Assembly: GCA_918807975.1 (NCBI GenBank)
Contig: OU964922.1
Span: 33,034,329 to 33,098,328, forward strand
Source of the DNA: Aplidium turbinatum
Taxonomy: Eukaryota; Chordata; Ascidiacea; Aplousobranchia; Polyclinidae
DNA: 64,000 nucleotides
Direction: 5' to 3'
Below the pieces are notes generated by a model. That model was not told where the DNA came from. It saw only the letters and a list, made by a program, of their open reading frames with translations, and searched no databases. Both the position numbers and the translations under genes were made by a program. Below, one piece after another: positions 55,128 through 64,000 of the stretch. Numbering within the stretch: the stretch's first letter is position 1; each line of letters begins with the position of its first letter.

Positions 55128-58100
55128 GTTTGTAATGTAGTTGCTGCAATATACTAGGGCCCAACAAGACCTTCAACAGTTCACCAACCAATTCTCAACT
55201 ATTTTGCTGTTTCTAACTTCACACAATTGGTAGCCTATACGTTGAACTCTTCTATAATAGTAAATGGTAGTACAGAACTTGAAAATAGCAAGCAAAAGGT
55301 AGCTCGAAGCTGCAGTTTTTTTTTACTGACTCATCAGGAGCTGTCATCAGAATAAAACAAACCTAAATGTGGTGAAATAGTCTATTTATAATAGAAGGAA
55401 AGAAGAAAAACTGGAGCTTCAAACTATCAGCTACCTTATACTCGCTAAATCCAGATTTGTTGCATGTGTGTAGTATTTGCATTTCTTCACTGTTAGGCTA
55501 TGGCATAAATGCTTTGATTGCTTATAAAAAATAAATTATTTTTTGTTGTAGTGGTTGCCTTCAGTGGAAGATGCCATGAGATCCATTGAAGAGTACGAAG
55601 CAAAAGCAGGAACAAAACTTCTTGTTGTTCAGAAACAAGCATACGGTGCCATGTTAATGTTGATTTTTAATATCTTGCCATTGCAATTCATTAGTGTACT
55701 AAGTGTTGATATTCATACTACAATAATAAGCCTTTTCCTTGTTGACAAAGATTCTAAAAAGGTTTCTGCAAAGCACAGTGTTTTCACCAAAGTGGAGGTT
55801 AGGCATCACAAAAGAGGAAACGGTTTACTAACTGCAATAAAAAGAAAGCTATAAAGATTTGCAAATGTATTCTGTTTCATCAACTTTTCATCTTGTTTCT
55901 CAAAGACACGCGATTTTCAGGTGTAAAAGCTCTTCCGTTGATGCAAAGTAGCCTAGCCTACTTCACTGACCTCTTTTGTATTTTTTCCATCTAGTGTGCC
56001 AAATCCATACGCCTATGTGGTGTTATTGATTGGACCAAGTGACATGTCCAGCGGTAACCAAAGGCAGGGTTTGGGTCACAACCAATCTATGTTTTGAGAC
56101 AATTTATTTTTTAACATATTTACGTAGTAGGCTTGGTGGTTTTCAGTGTTACATACAGTATCGTATATTATTTTTGTAGGCTACTATCAGAAAATGAAAA
56201 TGTAGTTGATTGCAACTCTTCTTAGATCCAGAGAATAGGCCTATATTGTACACCATGTTAGTTTGATACAGGTTATTGTTTGTTTGACATTTGTTTGGGT
56301 TTTCGAGGTTAGACATCACAAAAGAGGGAACGGTTTACTGAGTGCAATAAAAAGAATGCTATAAAGATATGCCCAATGTGTTTATTTTGTATGCTGTTTT
56401 AACTGTTAAACATGTTGCTATGCAGAAGTGCCAAATAATGTCATTTATTGGCGAGAGCACACACCGTACATCAAGTTGGAATATGTCCAATTCAAATGTC
56501 GAAAATGCACGCATTCATGCTAAGGAAGTTACAAAGTTTCCTGAGTTTGCGGTAAGTGACATCATACAGTAGGCTTATCGCTAATGTTGGCGATGCTTAT
56601 TCTTCACATTTTGTTAGGCCTATAACAATCATTGTTTCAATTAAATGTTTAAAGATTTCATTTTTACTTCAGATTTCTTCATTTCCTGTCTCTGCATCAC
56701 GCCGTGACATTTGTGAACGTCTCAAACATGCGTTAGCCAGTGATGCTCAAAATGTCAAAAAAGAGGTTTACTGGAATATCAAATTTCCTAATCGCCATGA
56801 CCACAGCGGCCATGTTGTCGGAGAGGTTGGTTCGCATAATTGCATAGCAATATTGGCTTTTCGGTTGCAGTGATGCCCTAACCGTGATGTAACAGGTACT
56901 TCGTGCGTTAACCATCAAACTGTGTTTGTTGCAGAATGCAGGGCCTCTTCAAAGAATCGATGAGAGGCTAATTGCAAAAATACAGGAAATGGTGGCGGAC
57001 GGAATATGTAGCATCCCAGAACTTCAACGTGGTCTGAAGTCGTATGTTCAACATGTACTGTTCAAAGGTCTTGAAATGCCCCTTGAAACCAATCGGCGGT
57101 ATAATCCCACCAAAAAGGATATCCAGAATCACTTCTTTGGTGCGTATACGAAGCAAAAGGTGTCCAAAATGGATCTGGAAAATTTACACGTTTTAGTTGA
57201 AGAGTGGAAAAAAACGTGCGGGCCTCATGACAATATGTTGTTTCGACCCTACGTTGCAGGGGGTTTACAGTCGATTAGCACAAATTCTGATGGACTTCCT
57301 GTGATGCAATGCGCCCAGAGTTTGCTATTTGTTCAGCAAATGGGTTGGCAAAGACGATTGTTGCATCGTTACGGCCAAGGCATTTGCCTCTTGGATGCAA
57401 CTTACAAGACGTCCAAGTATTTCCTTCCCCTATTTTTTCTTTGCGTCAAAACGAATGTTGGTTACCAGGTTGTTGCTACGTTTATTATCCAAAATGAACA
57501 AGCTTCGGACATAGCAGAAGCACTTTCTGTCATAAAAGGGTGGTCGGAAGACTGGAGTCCTCCGTTTTTCATGACCGATAAATGTGAGGCGGAAATCAAG
57601 GCCATCGAAAGCGTTTTTTCAAGTTAGTGAATTGCATTCACATTTTCGTTACTTGTGTGCTGTCTTCATTGCTCATGCATTTGTATCGTCACTGCTAAGT
57701 TGATACTACACTGTACCACTCAATGCCCACAACTTCTTGTTCCGCAGATTGCTCCGTTTTACTCTGTGCCTTTCATCGCGAACAAGCCTGGGAAAGGTGG
57801 ATGAGGAAAAGTGACAATGGCGTTCGTGATGATAAAACAATTGTACTATCATACTTGCGAGCACTAGCAAGAGCCGAGAGCGAACAGTCTTTCGAAGAAA
57901 CATTAATCGAGTTGAAGGACAGCAATAGTTGGATCAGCAATCCGAAACTCCGGAATTATATTGAGAATGTTTGGCTTACAGAAAAGAAGGTTTGTGTGCA
58001 ATATAAACCACCCTAAATGCAAATAAATCGTAGGCTAGTTCAATAAAATAATAAACTTGTTGGTGGGTTTCAGCGTTGGGTGTGGTTTTACCGTTCTGAC

Positions 58101-59467
58101 AAGGTCAGCATCACGTTTCACACCAACAATGGAGTGGAACGGCAGAACAGGACTCTGAAGGAATACATCAGCATGAGAAGGGATAAATTGTTATCTGCTC
58201 TTGTAACGCTTCTCCACAAGGAATTTCTCCCTGACAACAAACGTCGGTTAGTGACTTTCCAGAATAATCGTTGAATGTTGCCACTTTCTGCATGTTTATC
58301 TGCTACTAATAACCATAAAACTAAGCAACCACACGGCATTTAACATAATGCATTAAACTGGACATAAATTATAAAGTAAAAACGTTTTCGACCATACCCA
58401 ATACATATGTTAGCCCTTTTGAAGCAACGAAAATTAACTAATTTTACACCATCCACATTGAAAATGAATAACTGCTCTACACAATGAATTGAAAAAATGA
58501 AATACATAAGAAGGAAACGGCAAAGCAGGGGAGAAAGGCACATCACATGGCTAACGGCTAATTAATTACTAATAATTCTGTTATCTTTGCAATGTTTAGG
58601 TACGAACAAGAAAACATGTTTTCGTCAGAATTTTATCGGAATTATAACTCTTCGATTCCTGATTACTTGAAAAATCGGCCCAAACATTTCATTCACGAAT
58701 GTTTGAATCGTATCATTTCATCCCAAGACGTCACCGCAAGCTCCATTGTTCAAGATGGAGATACGTTTGTTGTGAAAAGCACTTCATCAGAAGTACGTTA
58801 CAGAACAACCTTTGGCAGTTGCAACTGTGCGCCAAACTGCACATGCCAAGATTTCCAACTCAATTTTCTTCCTTGCAAACATATGTTTGCCATTATTCAT
58901 AATGTGGCAAATGTTCGTTGGGAATCCTTTCCAACGTGGTACACCAAATCTGTGTTGATTGTGCTCGATCCCGACGTGGTTGGTAAGTTAGCGGTGCCTT
59001 GCCCATCATATTCTCCACAAAGTGTTGTGCAACCGTCTTTCGATTTTGCCACCAATGTTGAATCCATAAACCACGACGCCCCTGGACCGAGCAATGCATC
59101 ACCTACCACACCTATGACATCTATGAGGGATGTTCATGCATCTGTAGATCGATTGTGTAATGTTCTGTATCGTGTTAACGATCACACATTGATAAATGAT
59201 ACAGTCACTCGGATAGATGCAATGACAGCTGATGTTCTATCAATCTGCCAAGACGCTGGATTAACAATCGCAGGGGAGGATACTCGGCCTAAATCTCTGA
59301 AGGCAAAACGAAAGCGCGGATCGGATAGAAAAGTTGCGTGTGATCCACTGCCACAAAAACGTGCGAAACCAAACCCCTACACTCACCGTTATGGAGAGCA
59401 TGCGGATGCAATGAGGGCTGCTTATGGTGCAACAACTCTGGACGCAATGAGGAAAGCAACTACATAG
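52702..59467 (+). CDS. MULE transposase, spliced, with duplicated N-terminal module
   Basis: Proposed exons: 52702-52725, 52953-53046, 54364-54470, 54572-54640, 54844-54984, 55074-55127 (module A); 55552-55645, 56425-56551, 56673-56825 (module B); 56935-57622, 57748-57989, 58074-58246, 58600-59467 (catalytic part). Every junction has usable splice sites. Catalytic motifs are GICLLDATYKTSKY, FFMTDKCEAEIKAI, LCAFHREQAWERW and TNNGVERQNRTLK, then a SWIM zinc finger (CTCQDFQLNFLPCKHMFAI) and a basic tail. The modules (SVED..IEEY, YIKLEYVQFKC, AEFPEYK) resemble the CARF/ALS2CR8 DNA-binding-like region; this link is from memory. Module B exon 56425-56551 is frame-broken. Skipping module B entirely keeps phase and gives 819 aa. 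The protein would bind the termini and cut and paste the element. Confidence 0.85.
53122..53606. repeat. Foldback element in MULE intron 2
   Basis: AAATTTTGGGTGCAACCTAG then TTCGTACCCTGAA on the left is mirrored by TTCAGGGTACGAACTAGG then TTGCATCCAAAATTTT on the right. The interior repeats a CGCTGATCGGAGTTTCCGCA-like unit and ACATTTTAAAA several times in both orientations. No coding content. A GGGTTAGGGTTAGG string here is internal and not telomeric. Confidence 0.75.
53870..54002 (-). repeat. SINE family 1 fragment, copy d, in a MULE intron
   Basis: Minus-strand head CGCCCCATTTGCTCAGTGGT with AAGACCAAGCGGCGCTGATTCG, then a short part of the body. It is truncated after about 130 bp. Confidence 0.6.
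54209..54330. repeat. Small MITE with GGACATTTTGCCGAAA termini
   Basis: GGACATTTTGCCGAAA at the left is exactly complementary to TTTCGGCAAAATGTCC at the right, with a second TTCGGCAAAATG just inside. About 120 bp, in the MULE intron before exon 54364-54470. Confidence 0.7.
55552..56825 (+). pseudogene. MULE N-terminal module B, decayed duplicate of module A
   Basis: Exon 55552-55645 (WLPSVEDAMRSIEEYEAKAG) repeats the second exon of module A with the same length and phase. Exon 56425-56551 fuses the counterparts of the third and fourth exons without their intron: VIYWREHTPYIKLEYVQFKC is in one frame and NARIHAKEVTKFPEFA in another, with a deletion at the join. Exon 56673-56825 (ISSFPVSASRRDICERLKHA) parallels the fifth. 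A short block (CATCACAAAAGAGG...GGTTTACT) is itself repeated near 55803 and 56309. In-phase skipping could remove the module. Confidence 0.7.
56935..59467 (+). CDS. MULE transposase catalytic core and SWIM domain (four exons)
   Basis: Exons 56935-57622, 57748-57989, 58074-58246 and 58600-59467 join in phases 1, 0 and 2 without a stop. First aspartate in LLDATYKT, second in FMTDKCEAE, the CxFH pair before QAWERW, and the glutamate in NNGVERQN give the DDE set. The SWIM motif near 58835-58890 ends in CKHMF. A basic stretch (KAKRKRGSDRK) near 59300 may be a nuclear localisation signal. Confidence 0.9.
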
Positions 59468-60354
59468 AATTGACTTGTTTGCAATCAAACCAGGCGACAA
59501 TGAGCGATTGGCAAACGCGATACCCCCCAATTCAGGGATAATATGCGTGTCTGTGACCGCAGGGGACCTGGAGCCGAGTTGTTTTGCACGTTGATAACAC
59601 CGTGCAGTTGCAAGCACAGTTCTGTGATCTTCACACCAAGGTTTTTTTCAGTTGCTAACACGGTCACAAATCGCAGCACATATGCGTGCTTAACTTAACG
59701 TGCTAGTGTTAAATAACAGCCTAATGGAAAGTGTTGTGGACTGAATTTGTTAGTTCAAATATATTGATTTCGATGACCAAAGCCTCAAATGATTTCACAA
59801 ATGTCGCAATTGTTAACGACGACATATAATTGAGGATGTTAATGCACACACAAACTAGGGAAAGTATTGCTTGAAGAGTTAATTCCTGGGACAAAAATTG
59901 AAAACTGTAGGCTATGTTGAGCAGAAGCTGGTTTAGTGTGTTAAGGTGGTCAAAACTGTTAGCATGCGTCTACTTACATCCAACAAATAACGAAACTCTA
60001 AACTTCTCAGTTTGGTCGGGAAAAAAAGGGTTGCGAGGACAAATGGCAGGTCTCATCTAGGCAAGGGGAGGAGAGACACATGGATGATGATCTGGCCTAA
60101 CAATAGTGGAAGTGCCATAGTGCATTGGCTATTTACAAAAAGTTAATACCGCACATGTTAAACAAAAATTATATATTTTGGGTACCGCAGCGGCAGAAAA
60201 AGTTGAGAAAGATTTAGACAAAGGCAGTTGGAGCTAATTGAGCTAAACTTTTAAATGTGGCAGAGTGCAGACTTACACATTTCAGCTAGAAGTATGTTTG
60301 ATTAAAGTAATTTCACAAAGTTATTGGGATTTATAGTACTGAAGATGAAGAGCA
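59468..60354. other. 3' non-coding part of the MULE
   Basis: Follows the transposase stop. No coding frame of note and no recognised repeat. Confidence 0.4.
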
Positions 60355-60776
60355 GTTTTTTTGTCGTATCCAAGCTCACTCCAGGTGGTTGAAGATTTAG
60401 ATCAGAGGTGACGAACCTGCGGCCCGTCAAAGAGTTTTGTGAGGCCCGCAAAACTCTTTAACAATCGCTCATGCATTAAAGACATCTCAAAGCTGTTTTA
60501 TGCATTCACTGGTACACCTTTCCTGTGCTATTTTCTTGCCCTAAACACTAACTTTCAAGGTATAAAGTTAGAAAAAGGAAAGCTATAAGGCAAAGTTGTT
60601 AAAACACTATTCACCAACTTCACCTTGTATTTTTGGTCGATTCCAATATGTGACGTCATAGAATTTTGACAAGCGCTAAGTTGTGTGGCCCGATAACCAT
60701 GTGTAATTGACAAAGTGGCCCGCGACCGCAAAAAGGTTCGTCACCCCTGATTTAGATTAAGTGAACGGGAAGACTT
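60355..60776 (-). repeat. SINE family 2 tail fragment, split by an hAT MITE
   Basis: Minus-strand sequence on either side of 60403-60749 joins to CACTTAATCTAAATCTTCAA and CCACCTGGAGTGAGCTTGGA with an A-rich end, matching the tail of the SINE at 8594-8800. The 5' part, including the tRNA head, is missing. Confidence 0.6.
60403..60749 (+). mobile_element. hAT MITE, 347 bp, exact 8-bp TSD
   Basis: Ends CAGAGGTGACGAACCTGCGG and CGCAAAAAGGTTCGTCACCCCTG; ATTTAGAT is duplicated on both sides (60395-60402, 60750-60757). It is a deletion derivative of the same family as the element at 5664-6550, sharing GGCCCGCAAAAC, CTCATGCATTAAAGACA and AATTGACAAAGTGGCCCGCG. Confidence 0.9.
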
Positions 60777-60795
60777 ATACGACCATATGCTCGTT

Positions 60796-60950
60796 TCTGT
60801 GCAACAAGAAGTTTTGTTGCTGTTTCTCTGCATAGTCTTAAGTGGACTTCATGCCATCTTTCACAGAAGTGAACCACTACAACAACAATAATAATAATTG
60901 TATGCGCTGGCAAGTAAACACAGTGCGATGATCATTCATGATTTTGACGT
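60796..60950 (-). repeat. Inverted, decayed copy of MULE exons 1-2 at its right end
   Basis: On the minus strand ATCATGAATGATCATC matches exon 1. GCGCATACAATTATTATTA and GTTGTTGTAGTGGTTCACTT match the intron end and start of exon 2, followed by AAAACTTCTTGTTGCACAGA. It continues straight from the 79-bp TIR, so the right end of the element is an inverted copy of its left 580 bp with internal deletions and stops. Confidence 0.8.
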
Positions 60951-61033
60951 TCTTACGTCACAGACAACGTAGCTTCTGATTGGCTCGAGGTTTTCTCGAC
61001 AGTTAATGAAATTTTGCCGTTAAAGTGCTTACC

Positions 61034-61220
61034 TGCCTAACATGTCTACCGGTGAAGTTTACCGTAGTTTGAAGATTTTTGTTTATATATAGAAACGAAA
61101 AAAAAAATCAAAAAAACGCAAAGTTTTTGTATTTTGTCAGAAATTTTAGTCATTTGTAAACATATTTCTAAACACTGTTGAAAATGCAACAACTTTCATG
61201 TATTGATTTTTTCCTGGCAG
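61034..61220 (+). repeat. Repeat X, right part, beyond the MULE
   Basis: Matches 61628-61846 in direct orientation (GTCTACCGGT, TTTGTCAGAAATTTTAGTCA, TGTTGAAAATGCAACAACTT). Together with 52195-52465 it completes the repeat interrupted by the MULE. Confidence 0.7.
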
Positions 61221-61349
61221 TCACCTTATCAAAATACAGCCGTTCAATATCAAAGCCTTACTCAAGCAAATTTCTGAAAAATGCATTAAAAAAAAGCGAC
61301 CAGTAACTCTTTCACTGCCATGACAGGATATCCTGTCAAGAAATTTCTA

Positions 61350-61846
61350 AAAAATACACACTGTTTGCAATCACCATGAATCTGGTCTTTGTTTGCCAAA
61401 CTGCATGAGTTTGACTGTTTTAGAAAGAGGAAGACTTGTATTGTCTAAAAGTTGAAAGAAATTACTAGGTTTGTATTTAAATTACTTCTGCAATATTCAA
61501 TTATTTACAAAGAATTGTCATTTTTTATAAAAAGTTGTCATTTTTTGTGCAAAGTGAAGCTTATCCAGTTCTTTCCTCGCATAACGCGTCAATATCTCCG
61601 TGACAACCTTTGTGCGGCAAGTGTAGCACTTGCCGGACATCTACCGGTAAAGTTTATCGCAGTTTGAATATTTTTTTCCGATTTCTAAACAGAAGCGAAA
61701 AAAGTTTAAAAAAACACAGATTTTTGTAGTTTGTCAGAAATTTTAGTCATGGCATTTTCAAAAAAAATACACAAAATTTGTAAACATACTGTAAAAGACT
61801 GTTGAAAATGCAACAACTTTCGTGTTTTGATTTTTTTTTCTAGCAG
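61350..61846 (+). repeat. Repeat X, uninterrupted second copy
   Basis: Contains in one piece the two halves found on either side of the MULE, confirming the insertion. A palindrome GACAGGATATCCTGTC lies just upstream (61323-61338). No coding frame of note. Confidence 0.7.
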
Positions 61847-61850
61847 TTTC

Positions 61851-62461
61851 CCCTTTGAAGGTTGGGGGGGGGGGGCTGTCAATTCAACTTTTTTGTATCA
61901 ACAGTTGTATCTTTAAAACCACTGAGGCTGCGACTACGAGATTTCTTGACTTTTCCTAACTTTTATTCACCTCTATTGAGCTGAAATTTTGAGCGAATAA
62001 AGGTTATAAATTGAGAGATATAAGGCATTTTCTCAGCACATCTTCTGAAATATTTCTTATTCTATTTATATGTTATTTTGCATTATTATATGTTATTTTG
62101 CATTATTATATTATTTTGCATGAAAAATATAGATTCAGATTGAGATTATGTAAAAAAATTGAATCACAACATTGCAAGGCATGTTTTTCATTACTCTACC
62201 AAAACATAATGTGTAAACTCACGCAATTGCAAAATAATCCAAAAGTCATAAGTCACCTCAACATTTCAACGTATATGAGCAGTTCTAAAATTCACATAGT
62301 TTTAATTTTCGGATATGCTCAGCGTGAATCATTTTATAAAGTGAATCCCAAATTTTGAAACCGTGCCTTAAAAAATAACAGAGATATCACTTCTAAAGCA
62401 TAAGCAGAATCGACAGCCCTCCCAAACTGAGCAAGACTCCAGGAGCCCAACCTTTTAAGGG
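61851..62461 (-). repeat. TTAA-type MITE, copy 2, inverted relative to copy 1
   Basis: Reads as the reverse complement of 34101-34719 over its whole length with scattered differences. The right flank is TTAA (62462-62465); the left flank is GTTTC where TTAA is expected. A G run of about 13 is kept at the left end and the right G/C run is lost. Confidence 0.8.
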
Positions 62462-62465
62462 TTAA

Positions 62466-64000
62466 ACAAAGATAGAGCTTTGTTAGAAAGTTCACTTTGC
62501 TGCACCCATGGCCATGTTAACCGCCTTCCGTATCCCTGGCCGGGGAGTCCACAGTTGTTAATGAGCCCACTCATTTTAGTCTGTTTGATTGTTTCTTGGC
62601 TACTTAAAAAAAACTGCTACAGAGGCTTAATACTTCATAGCTTAAATCACTCAAGACAGTAAATTTCGCTTCTCGGACTGGGGGCCCATGTCTATCTAGA
62701 CCCTAGGCCTAGGGGCACACGCATGTTTGGTTGGTGGAGCGTTTTTCGGCTATTTCAAATAAAATATATTGGGGTTTTGCAATGCTAATCAGCATCTGGC
62801 ATGACTATTTCCAATCAACGAAAACAGTAAATCTATGCTATTTTGTTAGAGTTTATAGAAAAAGAGATAATATTATCCTCTCGCTGTCTCAGAAAATGTT
62901 TTTTTTTAATTTATGGAATGACACTTGACCAACACTAAACGCTCTTGAAATGGAACATAAATATTGACAGCCAGTAGCGTTAGCAGGAATGGTGCAGAGA
63001 ATACTTTTGTGTCTGAGAGGATTTGATTGGCTCAAAATCTTTTTAGGAGGGGCATGTATTGGGAAGGTTTGGCATAGGGAAAACGTTGAGTGGAAAAGAT
63101 TTTGCGTATTTGTAGAGCTAATTGTAATTGTATGTAATTGTAATTGTAATTGTAATTGTTTGTAGGCTAATTGTAATTTTCTCAACTTTTGGTTAAACTC
63201 TATAGCTATCTACATTGTTATCGAGACAAAGACAGTGCTACGGAGTCAAAGGCGGATGTTTTTGATCCCCATTCACAATCCATGTTTAAAGCATAAAATA
63301 AGTGTCATAAATAAACTAACACAAATTAAAACATATGCAATATGCACTGAAACAAATCATGTTATGTTTGGCAGATTTTATTGCAGACTAGTAGCGGTCC
63401 AAGAAGTCAAAACTTGGTCATGTGCCCCTCTCCAAAAAATTGATAGAAAACCTGTATTTTTTTCGGTTTTTGCACTCAATCACTTACTCAATCAATCAAT
63501 TTGTGCTCGTATTATCATATACTTATTTGCAAAATGTTAAGGCCGATGAATTTACGCTCGGTTTATTCAATACTCACTGCAGCACACACTACGCAACGGT
63601 GTCCAGCAAAGCAAGTGTTGTCAGATGTTTTTACAACTTACATACAATACAAAGAAAGAATCTTTAACAAAATTATCTCCACTGCAAGTGGTTGCAACAT
63701 GCACTACCACTAAAATACATGGCCATACATGGCACTAAATGTTATGAAAAATTATGTGAGTGGAATGCAAAGCAATAGCCTACACGTTGTTTTAAAGTCG
63801 CACTTACGCAAAAAATGCGTTAGTCCAAATCTTTTTGTTAAATTGCTCAGAAACAGCAATAAGCCAGTGACGGATACTAAGTATCCTCAATCATCACGAG
63901 ACAACAAACAGAAATATGCCAAAAAAGCGAAAATTGCTTTTCATGCTGATTTCATGAAATATAAAAATAACTTAAATAAGCCGATATCTCAAAGTGGCTT
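62466..64000. other. No recognised gene; TAATTG tandem repeat
   Basis: AT-rich sequence with only short frames. Around 63117-63178 an imperfect hexamer repeat (TAATTG) occurs about eight times. Nothing else was recognised. Confidence 0.45.

Larger units (their letters stand above)
52466..61033 (+). mobile_element. Complete Mutator-like (MULE) transposon, 8.57 kb
   Basis: The inverted termini (52466-52544 and 60955-61033, 79 bp, only a few differences) start GGTAAGCACTTTAACGGC. TGCCTAACA is exactly duplicated at 52457-52465 and 61034-61042, the 9-bp size typical of Mutator elements. The interior encodes an intron-containing MULE transposase (52702-59467) with all catalytic motifs. Introns carry small foldback elements and a SINE remnant. 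The element split a copy of repeat X. Matching ends and mostly open exons suggest recent activity. Confidence 0.92.

Noticed and set aside
62011-62358. 115-codon open frame
   Set aside because: Lies wholly inside the second TTAA MITE; the first copy does not keep it open.
1-64000. CRISPR arrays, operons, bacterial-type promoters
   Set aside because: The window is clearly animal nuclear DNA with introns and SINEs; no regularly spaced direct repeats of CRISPR type were seen.

Overview
The window is metazoan nuclear DNA: AT-rich, with spliced genes (GT-AG introns plus one GC-AG), tRNA-derived SINEs, an RTE-type LINE, a BEL/Pao LTR element and many DNA transposons. The only convincing host gene is a collagen-plus-fibrinogen-domain (ficolin-like) gene. 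Together with the repeat mix, this suggests an invertebrate with many fibrinogen-related lectins, perhaps a tunicate. That placement is an inference.

Layout. 1-8480: no host gene; small palindromic and hAT-type repeats, an hAT element with a transposase C-terminal remnant (5664-6550), and next to it a broken 3' exon of a second fibrinogen-domain gene (6566-6828). 8484-18859: a SINE split by another SINE, then a long-TIR transposon relic split by a young, whole-looking BEL/Pao element with almost identical LTRs (9583-17882). 19345-40455, minus strand: a complete 7-exon ficolin-like gene encoding 328 aa over 21 kb. Its introns hold a full-length RTE LINE (21561-24924), an hAT (25109-26044), a 3.67-kb transposon of a family I cannot name (29390-33060), a TTAA MITE (34101-34719), an hAT-in-hAT nest (35903-38625) and another hAT MITE (39135-39859). 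40994-43567: an uninterrupted second copy of the long-TIR element, with a 10-bp target-site duplication. 44562-51225: a 6.66-kb piggyBac inserted at TTAA inside a SINE. 52466-61033: a complete intron-containing Mutator-like (MULE) transposon with 79-bp TIRs and a 9-bp target-site duplication. 61034-64000: the other half of the repeat split by the MULE, a second TTAA MITE and unassigned sequence.

How it fits together. Apart from the lectin gene, the window is a layered record of transposition. Most insertions can be ordered because target-site duplications and second copies reveal the uninterrupted target. The two most unusual items are the 29390-33060 transposon, which has clear ends but a protein I cannot place in a superfamily, and the MULE, whose N-terminal DNA-binding-like exon module is duplicated in tandem, with the second copy frame-broken but skippable in phase.
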